Shown here piece after piece: positions 51,639 through 60,137 of a stretch of 64,000 nt of DNA. The stretch spans positions 9,003,184 through 9,067,183 of the forward strand of contig NZ_CP047146.1 of NCBI RefSeq assembly GCF_009834125.1. The letters run 5' to 3'. Below the pieces are notes generated by a model. The model was not told where the DNA came from, did not search any database, and saw nothing but the letters and a program-made list of their open reading frames with translations. The stretch's first letter is position 1. Every line of letters begins with the position of its first letter. Origin of the DNA: Streptomyces sp. GS7. GTDB lineage: Bacteria > Actinomycetota > Actinomycetes > Streptomycetales > Streptomycetaceae. Position numbers and translations under genes: made by a program.

Positions 51639-53360
51639 GTGGCGGAACGGAGCACGGCTGCCGTCGACGTGGCCGACACGAGCGGCGAAGAGCCGCTGAC
51701 CGCCAAGGCGGGTCAGGCCACGAGCGACGGCGCGGAGGCCGAGAAGGTATCCGGCAAGGAACAGCACGCCGCACGCACCGATGAAAAGGGTGCCGAGGCG
51801 GCCGATTCCAAGCCACCGGAACTGCACAGCGGCCACAAGCTCGCCAGACGCTACCGCCTTGAGGAGTGCGTCACCCGTCTGGACGGATTCAGCAGCTGGC
51901 GCGCCGTCGACGAGAAGCTGCGCCGGGCCGTCGGCGTGCACATCCTGCCCGCCGACCATCCACGGGCCCGCCCGGTGCTCTCTGCGGCCCGGTCCTCCGC
52001 ACTCCTCGGCGACCCCCGGTTCGTCCACGTTCTCGACGCCGTCGAGGAGAACGACCTCGTCTACGTCGTCCATGAGTGGCTGCCGGACGCCACCGAGCTG
52101 ACGACCGTGCTCGCCTCCGGCCCGCTGGAGCCGCACGACGCCTACCAGCTCGTCAGCCAGGTCTCCCAGGCCATGGCCGCCGCGCACCGCGAGGGCTTGG
52201 CCCATCTGCGGCTCACTCCCGGCTCGGTGCTGCGCACGGAGTCCGGGCAGTACCGCATCCGCGGCCTCGCGGTCATGGCGGCGCTCCGCGGCATCACGTG
52301 CGAGCACCCGCAGCGCACGGACACCGAGGCGATCGGCGCCCTGCTGTACGCCGCGCTGACCCAGCGCTGGCCGTACGAGAACGACGCCTACGGCCTCACC
52401 GGCCTCCCGAAGGGCGTCGGGCTGATCGCACCCGACCAGGTGCGGGCAGGGGTCCACCGCGGGCTGTCCGAGCTCGCCATGCGCGCGGTGAACAACGACG
52501 GCGCCACCGCCTCGCGCCAGGAGCAGCCGTGCACCACCCCGGAGGAGCTGGCCAAGGCCGTGGCCGCGATGCCCCGCATCCGGCCTCCGGAGACGGCGTT
52601 CTCCACCCCGCCGCCGTACCCGCGCAACGGCCACCAGCAGGGCTCGTACGGCCAGTCGTCGGCCCGCAACGGCCAGTCCGGCCGGCCGACGCAGGCCATC
52701 ACCACGCCGCCGCCCCCGCTCCAGAGCCGTACCGGCCGAGCGCTGAAGTGGTCCGTCTCCGCGCTACTCATCGCGGCGCTGGGCCTGGGCAGTTGGCAGC
52801 TGGCGGACACCCTGCTGAAGCGGGAGGGCGACCAGGAGGGCTCGGGCAACTCGCAGACCAGCGGCGGCCCGGCCAAGAAGCCGACCGGCAAGCCGATCAA
52901 GATCGTGGACGCCTCGGAGTACTACCCCGACGGCAAACCGCAGCACCCCGAGCAGGCGAAGAACACCTACGACGGAAACCCCAGCACCTACTGGCGCACC
53001 ATGAGCTACCTGGAAGGCCCCGACCTGAACCCGGCCTTCAAGCAGGGCGTCGGCCTGGTCTACGACCTCGGGTCGAAGCAGCAGATAAGCAGCGCCTCGA
53101 TCGGGCTGCACTACGGCGGCGCTCACACGACGGTGACGCTCTACGCGGCCAATTCCCTCTCACCGTCCGAGCCCCTGAGTTCCATGCACAAGCTCGGTAC
53201 GGCCCAGACCTCGGGAACCACCGCAAAGGTCGGTCTCAAGACGCCGGCGATGGCCCGTTATGTCGTTGTGTGGTTCACCGCGCTGCCCAACTCACCGGCC
53301 GACCAGTTCAGCGAGGCAGGCTACAAGCAGGGCGTGACGGAGGTTTCCTTCACCAGCTGA
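51639..53360 (+). CDS. Pseudokinase with transmembrane helix and exported discoidin-like domain
   Basis: 573 residues. Residues about 65-330 resemble a Ser/Thr kinase but have lost the catalytic residues: the HRD loop reads HREGLAHLRLTPGSVL and the DFG position is IRGLA, so it is a pseudokinase. A transmembrane helix lies at about 366-390. The exported part (430-573) has a discoidin-like carbohydrate-binding fold, YDGNPSTYWRTMSYLEGPDLNP and VGLVYDLGSKQQISSASIGLHYGG. GTG 51639 follows GGGGAGGCAG. It corresponds to the C-terminal part of mycobacterial MviN, where the pseudokinase recruits FhaA when phosphorylated. Confidence 0.85.
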   Translation: MAERSTAAVDVADTSGEEPLTAKAGQATSDGAEAEKVSGKEQHAARTDEKGAEAADSKPPELHSGHKLARRYRLEECVTRLDGFSSWRAVDEKLRRAVGVHILPADHPRARPVLSAARSSALLGDPRFVHVLDAVEENDLVYVVHEWLPDATELTTVLASGPLEPHDAYQLVSQVSQAMAAAHREGLAHLRLTPGSVLRTESGQYRIRGLAVMAALRGITCEHPQRTDTEAIGALLYAALTQRWPYENDAYGLTGLPKGVGLIAPDQVRAGVHRGLSELAMRAVNNDGATASRQEQPCTTPEELAKAVAAMPRIRPPETAFSTPPPYPRNGHQQGSYGQSSARNGQSGRPTQAITTPPPPLQSRTGRALKWSVSALLIAALGLGSWQLADTLLKREGDQEGSGNSQTSGGPAKKPTGKPIKIVDASEYYPDGKPQHPEQAKNTYDGNPSTYWRTMSYLEGPDLNPAFKQGVGLVYDLGSKQQISSASIGLHYGGAHTTVTLYAANSLSPSEPLSSMHKLGTAQTSGTTAKVGLKTPAMARYVVVWFTALPNSPADQFSEAGYKQGVTEVSFTS

Positions 53361-53393
53361 GGACACGGTGCGGGGGCACTGTCCGCAAGCAGC

Positions 53394-53427
53394 CGGGGTT
53401 CCGGCCGGTCAGCCGGCCGGAACCCCG
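53394..53427. terminator. Terminator after the pseudokinase gene
   Basis: A 15-bp perfect stem (53394-53408 with 53413-53427) with a 4-nt loop, between the pseudokinase gene and sigM. Confidence 0.85.
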
Positions 53428-53552
53428 CCTTCACGCCCACTGGCAGACAACCGGCCCGCAGCGGTCGGAGCGCCGCATTTCGACGGCATTTACATTCCTG
53501 ACCCGGCGGGCTTCAATGGGACCGAGATCAGGCAGCTACGGCCGGGGGGCCC

Positions 53553-54248
53553 GTGTCCACCGACAGCGACGAGGCTTCGACACCAACCGACGCCGATCTC
53601 CTTGCGCTGCACGTAAAGGGCGACCCCGACGCCTTCGGGGAAATCGTGCGACGCCACCGCGACCGACTCTGGGCGGTGGCCTTACGGACACTCGGCGATC
53701 GCGAAGAAGCCGCCGACGCCGTACAGGACGCCCTGGTCTCCGCCTATCGCGCCGCTCATACGTTCCGCGGCCAGTCAGCCGTGACGACCTGGCTGCACCG
53801 CATCACGGTCAACGCCTGTCTGGACCGGGCCCGCAAAGCTGCTTCCCGGCGCACCTCGCCCGTCGCCGAGACCGAGCGGCTGGAGCAGCTTCTCGAACCC
53901 GAGGAATCCGCGGCGCTCCCCGCCGAACGCCAAGACCTGCACCGCGAACTGCTCGTCGCGCTGCGCACACTCCCCGAAGAACAGCGTGCCGCTCTCGTCC
54001 TCGTCGATATGCAGGGCTACCCCGTCGCGGAGGCCGCCACGATCCTCGACGTCCCGACCGGAACCGTGAAAAGCCGCTGCGCACGGGGCCGTGCACGACT
54101 CCTGCCATTGGTCACCCATCTGCGCGCCGATGGCGGGGATAGCAATCCCGCAAGCGGGGGAAGGAACCGGGCGCAGGGGACATCCGTCCCACCGACGGCA
54201 GGACCGAAGGGAACAGGTGCCGTGAAGGGCGGAGGTGGGCGAGCGTGA
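53553..54248 (+). CDS. sigM: ECF sigma factor SigM
   Basis: 231 residues. Sigma region 2 is FGEIVRRHRDRLWAVALRTLGDREEAADAVQDALVSAYRA with the -10 region residues, and region 4 is RTLPEEQRAALVLVDMQGYPVAEAATILDVPTGTVKSRCARGRARLLP. A 40-residue C-terminal tail follows. It initiates transcription at envelope or redox stress genes. GTG 53553. Its stop overlaps the anti-sigma start (GTGA), so the two are coupled. The name rests on its place between murJ and trxBA and on likeness to actinobacterial SigM. Confidence 0.88.
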   Translation: MSTDSDEASTPTDADLLALHVKGDPDAFGEIVRRHRDRLWAVALRTLGDREEAADAVQDALVSAYRAAHTFRGQSAVTTWLHRITVNACLDRARKAASRRTSPVAETERLEQLLEPEESAALPAERQDLHRELLVALRTLPEEQRAALVLVDMQGYPVAEAATILDVPTGTVKSRCARGRARLLPLVTHLRADGGDSNPASGGRNRAQGTSVPPTAGPKGTGAVKGGGGRA

Positions 54249-55186
54249 CGTCGACGACCGGCACAGGTGAGCACCCGGAGGTCTCCGAGATCTCCGATCT
54301 CACGGATGGACTGCTGTCCCCCTCTCGCACTGCGGATCTACGCGATCACTTCGCGACCTGCGCGCTGTGCGAAGACGTCTACGCCTCTTTGGAGGAAATC
54401 CGAGGGCTGCTCGGCACACTTCCGGGGCCTATGCGGATGCCAGCCGATGTCGCCGGCCGCATCGATGCGGCCCTCGCAGCCGAAGCACTGCTGAACTCCA
54501 CCGCTGCTGGGTCCGAGTCGCTCGTTTCACGTGAAACTTCGACGGTTTCACGTGAAACACCGAACGCCGCCGTCGCCGTTTCACGTGAAACGAACACGGA
54601 AGCTCCCCGACGCGAAGCCCCGCCCGCCCGACCCGCCGTGCGGCCCCGTGGTGCCTCCGGGCCGGGCCGTCAGACGCCGCGGCGCCCGGGGCGCTCACGG
54701 CTCTGGTCCCGGGTTCTGCTCGGCACCGCTGCGGCGGCAGCGGTGCTCGGCATCGGCGGCCTCCTCATCCAGAGCGCCACCACCAGCAGCACCCAGGCCG
54801 GAAACCAGAACAGCGTGTCCCCGGCCGGCGCGGGTGGTTCGGGCGGGCTAACTGCCGCATCGCTCGGGACACATGTCCACGAGCTGCTCACCTCCGCGCA
54901 GTCGCAGAAGGTGCCCGAGATCGGGACCCGCAGCTCTCCCCAGACACCGCTGCGTGGCGAGGCCGACACCGTCCCGTCCTGTGTGCGCCAGGGCATCGGA
55001 CGTCCCGAGACCCCGCTGGCATCGAGCCGCAGCACGTACGACGGCAAGGACGCCTTCTTGGTGGTGCTGCCGCATCCGTCCGACCCGAAGAGTGTCTCCG
55101 CCTATATCGTCACTGCCTCGTGTGTCTCAGCCACGCCGCCGGCACCCGGGAAGGTCCTGCTGACCCACTCGTATCGGCGAGACTGA
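54245..55186 (+). CDS. Anti-sigma factor of the ZAS type with three in-frame parS sites
   Basis: 313 residues. The N-terminal anti-sigma domain has the zinc pattern His35-x3-Cys39-x2-Cys42 (DHFATCALCED), which holds SigM inactive. Residues 93-115 encode three VSRET units because three parS sites lie in frame at 54524, 54545 and 54578. A basic linker leads to one transmembrane helix (about 152-176) and an exported domain of about 135 residues. GTG 54245 overlaps the sigM stop. The site-bearing linker is unstructured, so it can tolerate the constraint. Confidence 0.87.
   Translation: MTSTTGTGEHPEVSEISDLTDGLLSPSRTADLRDHFATCALCEDVYASLEEIRGLLGTLPGPMRMPADVAGRIDAALAAEALLNSTAAGSESLVSRETSTVSRETPNAAVAVSRETNTEAPRREAPPARPAVRPRGASGPGRQTPRRPGRSRLWSRVLLGTAAAAAVLGIGGLLIQSATTSSTQAGNQNSVSPAGAGGSGGLTAASLGTHVHELLTSAQSQKVPEIGTRSSPQTPLRGEADTVPSCVRQGIGRPETPLASSRSTYDGKDAFLVVLPHPSDPKSVSAYIVTASCVSATPPAPGKVLLTHSYRRD
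54524..54537. promoter_or_regulatory. parS inside the anti-sigma gene
   Basis: Perfect GTTTCACGTGAAAC, codon phase 0, encoding VSRET. Confidence 0.95.
54545..54558. promoter_or_regulatory. parS inside the anti-sigma gene
   Basis: Perfect GTTTCACGTGAAAC, 21 bp from the previous copy, same codon phase. Confidence 0.95.
54578..54591. promoter_or_regulatory. parS inside the anti-sigma gene
   Basis: Perfect GTTTCACGTGAAAC, 33 bp from the previous copy, same codon phase. Confidence 0.95.
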
Positions 55187-55213
55187 GATACGGGATGTGC
55201 GCTGTGGCACTCC

Positions 55214-55240
55214 GGGAATGCTCGCCCCTTAGGATCCGTT
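55214..55240 (+). promoter_or_regulatory. Sigma-R-type promoter of trxBA
   Basis: GGGAAT (55214-55219) and GTT (55238-55240) are separated by exactly 18 bp, matching the consensus GGGAAT-N18-GTT of the oxidative-stress sigma factor SigR. It lies 60 bp before the trxB start. Confidence 0.8.
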
Positions 55241-55299
55241 GGGTGGGGTGAGAGTTCCGAGACCCCAGCAAGCCGTCGGCAGAGACAAGGAAGACACCC

Positions 55300-56274
55300 G
55301 TGAGCGACGTCCGCAACGTGATCATCATCGGCTCCGGGCCCGCGGGATATACCGCAGCGCTCTACACCGCCCGCGCGTCCCTGAACCCTCTGGTCTTCGA
55401 AGGCGCCGTCACCGCCGGCGGTGCGCTGATGAACACCACCGACGTGGAGAACTTCCCCGGCTTCCGCGACGGCATCATGGGGCCGGACCTGATGGACAAC
55501 ATGCGCGCCCAGGCCGAGCGCTTCGGCGCCGAGCTTGTGCCGGACGACATCGTCTCGGTCGACCTCTCCGAGGAGATCAAGACCGTCACCGACACTGCGG
55601 GCACGGTCCACCACGCCAAGGCGGTCATCGTCGCCACGGGCTCCCAGCACCGCAAGCTCGGTCTGCCCCGTGAGGACGAGCTGTCCGGCCGTGGCGTCTC
55701 CTGGTGCGCGACCTGCGACGGGTTCTTCTTCAAGGACCAGGACATCGCCGTCATCGGCGGCGGCGACACCGCGATGGAGGAGGCCACCTTCCTCTCGCGC
55801 TTCGCCAAGTCCGTCACGGTCGTCCACCGCCGCGACGCTCTGCGGGCCAGCAAGGCGATGCAGGACCGTGCCTTCGCCGACCCGAAGATCAAGTTCGTGT
55901 GGGACAGCGAGGTTGCCGAGATCCACGGCGAGAACAAGCTCTCCGGTCTGACCCTGCGCAACGTCAAGACCGGTGAGACGTCCGAGCTTCCGGTCACCGG
56001 GCTCTTCATCGCGATCGGCCACGACCCGCGGACCGAGCTGTTCAAGGGCCAGCTGAACCTGGATGACGACGGCTACCTCAAGGTCGAGGCACCCAGCACC
56101 CGGACGAACCTGCCGGGTGTCTTCGCCGCCGGCGACGTGGTCGACCACACCTACCGCCAGGCGATCACCGCGGCCGGCACCGGCTGCTCCGCGGCTCTCG
56201 ACGCCGAGCGGTTCCTCGCGGCTCTCTCGGATGGCGAGGCCACGGCCGAGACGGAGAAGACCCCCTCCGCCTGA
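55300..56274 (+). CDS. trxB: Thioredoxin reductase
   Basis: 324 residues, standard for the low-molecular-weight enzyme. The FAD motif is [18 protein letters not shown], the redox-active disulfide is C136-A-T-C139 in [10 protein letters not shown], the NADPH motif is [18 protein letters not shown], and the second FAD motif is [27 protein letters not shown]. It reduces thioredoxin with NADPH. GTG 55300. Operon with trxA; SigR-type promoter upstream. Confidence 0.97.
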   Translation: MSDVRNVIIIGSGPAGYTAALYTARASLNPLVFEGAVTAGGALMNTTDVENFPGFRDGIMGPDLMDNMRAQAERFGAELVPDDIVSVDLSEEIKTVTDTAGTVHHAKAVIVATGSQHRKLGLPREDELSGRGVSWCATCDGFFFKDQDIAVIGGGDTAMEEATFLSRFAKSVTVVHRRDALRASKAMQDRAFADPKIKFVWDSEVAEIHGENKLSGLTLRNVKTGETSELPVTGLFIAIGHDPRTELFKGQLNLDDDGYLKVEAPSTRTNLPGVFAAGDVVDHTYRQAITAAGTGCSAALDAERFLAALSDGEATAETEKTPSA

Positions 56275-56323
56275 CCCGCCCACCCCCAGCTTTCCCACCA
56301 CCCACCCCATGAAGGAGATAGCC

Positions 56324-56650
56324 ATGGCCGGCGCCACGGTGACCGTGACGGACGACAACTTCGAAGAGGTCGTCCTCAAGAGCGACAAGCCCGTCCTCGT
56401 GGACTTCTGGGCCACCTGGTGCGGTCCGTGCCGCCAGGTCGCCCCCTCCCTGGAGGCCATTGCCGCCGAGCATGACGAGATCGTCATCGCGAAGCTGAAC
56501 ACCGACGAGAACCCGGCGACCACCGCCAAGTACGGCGTCATGTCCATCCCGACCATGAACGTCTACAAGGGCGGCGAGGTCGTCAAGACCATCGTCGGCG
56601 CCAAGCCGAAGGCCGCCATCGAGCGCGACCTTGAGGACTACCTCGCCTGA
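56324..56650 (+). CDS. trxA: Thioredoxin
   Basis: 108 residues. The active site WCGPC has Cys33 and Cys36, the cis-proline is in SIPTMNVYKGG, and the usual buried Asp is in VLVDFWATW. It reduces protein disulfides in the cytoplasm. ATG 56324 follows AAGGAGATAGCC. It ends 7 bp before a very stable hairpin containing two parS sites. Confidence 0.97.
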   Translation: MAGATVTVTDDNFEEVVLKSDKPVLVDFWATWCGPCRQVAPSLEAIAAEHDEIVIAKLNTDENPATTAKYGVMSIPTMNVYKGGEVVKTIVGAKPKAAIERDLEDYLA

Positions 56651-56663
56651 GGTACGCCGTCGC

Positions 56664-56677
56664 GTTTCACGTGAAAC
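56664..56677. promoter_or_regulatory. parS in the left arm of the trxA hairpin
   Basis: Perfect GTTTCACGTGAAAC. Confidence 0.95.
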
Positions 56678-56706
56678 AGGCCCGCCCCCTCCGTGGGGGC
56701 GGGCCT

Positions 56707-56720
56707 GTTTCACGTGAAAC
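56707..56720. promoter_or_regulatory. parS in the right arm of the trxA hairpin
   Basis: Perfect GTTTCACGTGAAAC, 43 bp from its partner. Confidence 0.95.
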
Positions 56721-56737
56721 GCGACGCTCAGAGCGAC

Positions 56738-57355
56738 TTAGAGCGGCCGGAGGACAGGCTCCTTCTGGACCGCTCCGAGCAGCCGGTCCAACGCAAGCTC
56801 CACATCTTCCTTCCACGAGATTGTGGTCCGCAGTTCGAGCCGCAGCCGCGGAAAGCGAGGATGGGGGCGGACCGTCTTGAAGCCCACCGCGAGAAGATGA
56901 TCGGCGGGCAGCACACATGCCGGTTCGGTCCAGCGAGCATCGCCGAACGCCTCAATGGCCTTGAAGCCGCGCTGGATCAGATCCTTGGCAACCGTCTGCA
57001 CCATCACCCGGCCCAGCCCCTGCCCCTGGTAACCAGGCGTCAGCCACGCCGTCAGCAACTGCACGGCATCCGGCGACACCGGACTGGTGGGGAAGGCCAG
57101 AGAGCGCGGCACATAGGCCGGCGGAGCGTACATGACGAACCCGGCCGGCACCTCATCGACATACACGACGCGCCCGCAGGATCCCCATTCCAGCAGTACC
57201 GCTGAGATCCAGGCTTCCTTCTCCAGCTCCGGCCGGCCCGTCCTTACCGCGGCTTCGCCGCTGACGGGGTCGAGCTCCCAGAAGACGCAGGAGCGGCAGC
57301 GCTTGGGGAGATCCGGAAGGTTGTCCAGCGTAAGCGGTACGAGCCGACGGCCCAT
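56738..57355 (-). CDS. GNAT family N-acetyltransferase
   Basis: 205 residues. The acetyl-CoA motif is LTAWLTPGYQGQGLGRVMVQTVAKDLIQRG (about residues 105-134), preceded by the strand VVYVDEVPAGFVMYAPPAYV. The N-terminus VPLTLDNLPDLPKRCRSCVFWE holds a CxxC pair unusual for GNAT proteins. Substrate unknown. It is a standing neighbour of the parAB locus in streptomycetes. ATG 57355. Confidence 0.87.
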   Translation of the reverse strand: MGRRLVPLTLDNLPDLPKRCRSCVFWELDPVSGEAAVRTGRPELEKEAWISAVLLEWGSCGRVVYVDEVPAGFVMYAPPAYVPRSLAFPTSPVSPDAVQLLTAWLTPGYQGQGLGRVMVQTVAKDLIQRGFKAIEAFGDARWTEPACVLPADHLLAVGFKTVRPHPRFPRLRLELRTTISWKEDVELALDRLLGAVQKEPVLRPL

Positions 57356-57501
57356 GGAACCAGGTCCTCGCTTCCCTCGCCTGCCGCACCACGCAGCGCA
57401 GTCAGCGCCGCCTGCTCCCTGAGCAGACCACCCACGAACCCTCCGATGGTTGCAAGGCCGAAGCCCGCCGCCAGCAGTCCGGTGCGGCTCACTGATCGCA
57501 T
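57244..57501 (-). CDS. Possible small membrane-associated ORF overlapping the GNAT start
   Basis: An 85-codon frame from ATG 57501, which follows GAGGAGAGGGCC closely, a strong ribosome-binding site. The first 40 residues (RTGLLAAGFGLATIGGFVGGLLREQAAL) form one hydrophobic helix. The last 37 codons overlap the GNAT gene in another frame and are low in information, so the true gene may be shorter, or the frame may not be used at all. Confidence 0.3.
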   Translation of the reverse strand: MRSVSRTGLLAAGFGLATIGGFVGGLLREQAALTALRGAAGEGSEDLVPWAVGSYRLRWTTFRISPSAAAPASSGSSTPSAAKPR

Positions 57502-57600
57502 GGCCCTCTCCTCAGTGTGAGGTCTCTCCACGTGGATGCGTGCCATACCCGATCGCATCGTATCCACCCTTTACGGGCACGGGTACTGCCGGAAAGCAAA

Positions 57601-57644
57601 GGGCGGGCCGTGTTCCGGTATCCACTCCGGAACACGGCCCGCCC
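57601..57644. terminator. Terminator of the parAB operon
   Basis: An 18-bp perfect stem (57601-57618 with 57627-57644) and 8-nt loop, 20 bp past the minus-strand parB stop. Confidence 0.88.
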
Positions 57645-57663
57645 TGGGGCCGAATGGATCAGC

Positions 57664-58764
57664 TCACTCTTCTTCGCCGCTCTCCTCGGACAGCGACTTT
57701 CCCAGCACCGATCCCTCGCCGGGAGCGAGGGTGCCGAGGATCCGCTCCAGATCGTCCATGGAGGCAAACTCGACGACGATCTTTCCCTTCTTCTGGCCGA
57801 GGTCGACCTTCACCCGGGTCTCGAAGCGGTCAGACAACCGAGAGGCAAGACCGGTGAGCGCGGGGGACACCCGGGCACCGGCTCGCGGCCCCTTCGCCTT
57901 GCTCGCGCTCTTGGGGTTCGAGCCCATGAGCGTGACGATCTCCTCGACCGAGCGGACCGACAGTCCCTCCGCCACGATCCGGCGCGCAAGCTGGTCCTGC
58001 TCTTCCGAGTCCTCCAGGGACAGCAGGGCACGGGCATGTCCGGCGGAGAGCACCCCGGCCGCTAGCCGCTTCTGCACGGCCGGCGACAGCTTCAGGAGCC
58101 GCAGCGTGTTGGAGACCTGCGGACGCGAACGCCCGATCCGGTCGGCCAGCTCGTCATGCGTGCACTTGAAGTCCTGCAGCAGTTGGTCGTAGGCGGCAGC
58201 CTCTTCCAACGGGTTGAGCTGAGCCCGGTGCAGATTCTCCAGCAGCGCATCGAGCAGCAGCCGCTCGTCTTCCGTGGCCCGCACAATGGCGGGGATCTTC
58301 TCCAGCCCGGCCTCACGGGATGCCCGCCAGCGCCGCTCGCCCATGATGAGTTCGTAGCTGCCGGGCGCGGTCTGACGGACCACCACCGGCTGGAGCAGCC
58401 CCACCTCCTTGATGGAGGTGATCAGTTCCGCGAGGGCATCCTCGTCGAAAACGTCACGCGGCTGCCGCGGGTTCGGCCGGATCGCGTCCAGCGGCACCTC
58501 GGCGAAGTGGGCACCCGCTACCTCTGACACGGCTTCCGCGGTCTTCTCCGCTTCGGCCGGTGCCTCTGTTTCACGTGAAACACCGGGCGTCGGCAGCGAA
58601 GCGACCTTGGCAGCCGCTACTCCTCGATCCGGGGCCAGAACCGGCACGGACGACGGTGACGTCGCTCCCCGTCCCACCGTGGGCCCGGCAGGGTCCGTGT
58701 TCTGCGGTGCCGCGGGGATCAGCGCACCGAGCCCACGGCCCAGCCCTCTACGTCGTTCGCTCAC
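57664..58764 (-). CDS. parB: Chromosome partition protein ParB
   Basis: 366 residues. The N-terminal [14 protein letters not shown] is the ParA-contacting end. The ParB/Srx CTPase domain follows with [40 protein letters not shown] and [17 protein letters not shown] (GERR motif). The HTH that reads parS is [27 protein letters not shown], and the C-terminus dimerises. It loads on parS and spreads to organise sister origins before sporulation septation. A parS site in its own gene gives VSRET at residue 62. GTG 58764 overlaps the parA stop by 4 bp. Confidence 0.97.
   Translation of the reverse strand: MSERRRGLGRGLGALIPAAPQNTDPAGPTVGRGATSPSSVPVLAPDRGVAAAKVASLPTPGVSRETEAPAEAEKTAEAVSEVAGAHFAEVPLDAIRPNPRQPRDVFDEDALAELITSIKEVGLLQPVVVRQTAPGSYELIMGERRWRASREAGLEKIPAIVRATEDERLLLDALLENLHRAQLNPLEEAAAYDQLLQDFKCTHDELADRIGRSRPQVSNTLRLLKLSPAVQKRLAAGVLSAGHARALLSLEDSEEQDQLARRIVAEGLSVRSVEEIVTLMGSNPKSASKAKGPRAGARVSPALTGLASRLSDRFETRVKVDLGQKKGKIVVEFASMDDLERILGTLAPGEGSVLGKSLSEESGEEE
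58568..58581. promoter_or_regulatory. parS inside parB
   Basis: Perfect GTTTCACGTGAAAC, encoding VSRET in ParB. Confidence 0.95.
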
Positions 58765-59831
58765 TGAGTCCCCTCCGAGATGCTGTGCTGTGCTTCATAG
58801 TTCACACTCAGGCCCTGGCCCCCCGTCTGCGGAGCGCCACGCAACGCGATCTCTCTGGCCGCTTCGAGGTACGAAAGCGCGCCACTGGATCCCGGGTCGT
58901 AGGTGAGCACCGTCTGCCCGTAGCTGGGTGCCTCGGAGATGCGCACCGAGCGCGGGATGCTCGTACGGAGCACCTCGCTACCGAAGTGGCTACGCACCTC
59001 ATCGGCGACCTGTGACGCGAGCCGGGTACGCCCGTCGTACATCGTGAGCAGAATCGTCGAGACATGGAGCTTGGGGTTGAGATGCCCCCGCACCAGGTCG
59101 ACGTTCCGGAGCAGCTGCCCCAGGCCCTCCAGCGCGTAGTACTCACACTGAATTGGAATCAGGACCTCGGCGCCGGCGACCAGGGCGTTCACGGTCAGCA
59201 GCCCGAGCGAGGGCGGACAGTCGATGAGGATGTAATCCAGCGGCTGCTCATATGCCTTGATGGCTCTGTCCAGCCGGCTCTCGCGCGCGACCAGTGAGAC
59301 CAACTCGATCTCGGCCCCGGCCAGATCGATCGTGGCGGGGGCGCAGAAAAGGCCCTCCACTTCCACCACCGGCTGCACCACGTCGGAGAGTGGCTTGCTC
59401 TCGACCAGCACGTCGTAGATGGACGGCACTTCGGCGTGGTGGTCGATACCCAGAGCCGTCGACGCGTTGCCCTGGGGGTCAAGGTCTATGACCAGAACCC
59501 GGGCTCCGTGCAGCGCCAGTGAGGCCGCCAGGTTCACCGTGGTGGTGGTCTTGCCGACCCCGCCCTTCTGGTTAGCGACCACCATGACCCGGGTCTGTTC
59601 AGGTCGGGGCAGCGCCTCACCCCCGCGGCCGATTGCCTCTACCGCCAGCTGAGCTGCACGACCGATCGGGGTGTTGTCCATCGGGGGCGGCGTTTCACGT
59701 GAAACGTCGTCCCCGAACGACTCGCTACGGGGACCGGGGACCGGATCGGTCATCGGTCCCGCGATGTTGGCGTCGGACCGCAAGGATTCACTCTCCTCGA
59801 CATCAGGCTCGCAATGGTCAGAGCCTGCCAT
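58761..59831 (-). CDS. parA: Chromosome partition ATPase ParA
   Basis: 356 residues. The deviant Walker A is [22 protein letters not shown], Walker A' is [17 protein letters not shown] and Walker B is [18 protein letters not shown]. It is preceded by a polar N-terminal extension of about 85 residues typical of streptomycete ParA. I chose ATG 59831; ATG 59753 is also possible. The longer frame to 60098 runs through a parS palindrome in a different phase from the coding sites, which argues against it. ParA binds DNA non-specifically and moves ParB-parS complexes. Confidence 0.92.
   Translation of the reverse strand: MAGSDHCEPDVEESESLRSDANIAGPMTDPVPGPRSESFGDDVSRETPPPMDNTPIGRAAQLAVEAIGRGGEALPRPEQTRVMVVANQKGGVGKTTTTVNLAASLALHGARVLVIDLDPQGNASTALGIDHHAEVPSIYDVLVESKPLSDVVQPVVEVEGLFCAPATIDLAGAEIELVSLVARESRLDRAIKAYEQPLDYILIDCPPSLGLLTVNALVAGAEVLIPIQCEYYALEGLGQLLRNVDLVRGHLNPKLHVSTILLTMYDGRTRLASQVADEVRSHFGSEVLRTSIPRSVRISEAPSYGQTVLTYDPGSSGALSYLEAAREIALRGAPQTGGQGLSVNYEAQHSISEGTQ
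59692..59705. promoter_or_regulatory. parS inside parA
   Basis: Perfect GTTTCACGTGAAAC, encoding VSRET in the N-terminal extension. Confidence 0.95.
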
Positions 59832-59867
59832 GCTTTCGGCACCGTGAACCAGTGAGGTCCGTTCTCC

Positions 59868-59895
59868 TGTGGATGAATCCACATCTGTGGATACT
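59868..59895. promoter_or_regulatory. DnaA-box-like cluster upstream of parA
   Basis: TCATCCACA on the minus strand (59868-59876) and GTATCCACA on the minus strand (59887-59895), with ATCCACA-TC-TGTGGAT (59877-59892) as a 16-bp inverted repeat between, just before the chosen parA start. Confidence 0.45.
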
Positions 59896-59977
59896 TTCGT
59901 GACCCTTGCGGGTTTCCGGTCGCGCGGCGCGGCAGCCGCACGACCACGGCCGATGATCCCTTGCAGCAGAGAACGAC

Positions 59978-59991
59978 GTTTCACGTGAAAC
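59978..59991. promoter_or_regulatory. parS upstream of parA
   Basis: Perfect GTTTCACGTGAAAC between rsmG and the parA start; the parS copy nearest the origin in this window. Confidence 0.95.
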
Positions 59992-60137
59992 ACGATGCCA
60001 GCGCCGCGTCCGATTAAGTCGCGACACTCCGTCTTGTGGCTTTTTATGGCGCTTGCGGAATTCGCCCTATCCGCTATTTCGCGGATAGCTACGCCCACCG
60101 CATTGCAGCCGACCGGGACGTCTCCGGCGTCAGGGCA

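Larger units (their letters stand above)
56658..56726. terminator. 32-bp perfect hairpin carrying a parS site in each arm
   Basis: Left arm 56658-56689 and right arm 56695-56726 pair at all 32 positions around a 5-nt loop. Each arm contains one parS palindrome (56664-56677 and 56707-56720). Situated between convergent trxA and the GNAT gene, it should end transcripts from both sides. Confidence 0.9.

Noticed and set aside
59832..60098. Upstream extension of parA to 60098
   Set aside because: It reads the parS at 59978 as FHVKR, unlike the VSRET phase of all genic sites, and includes the DnaA-box dyad; more likely promoter DNA.
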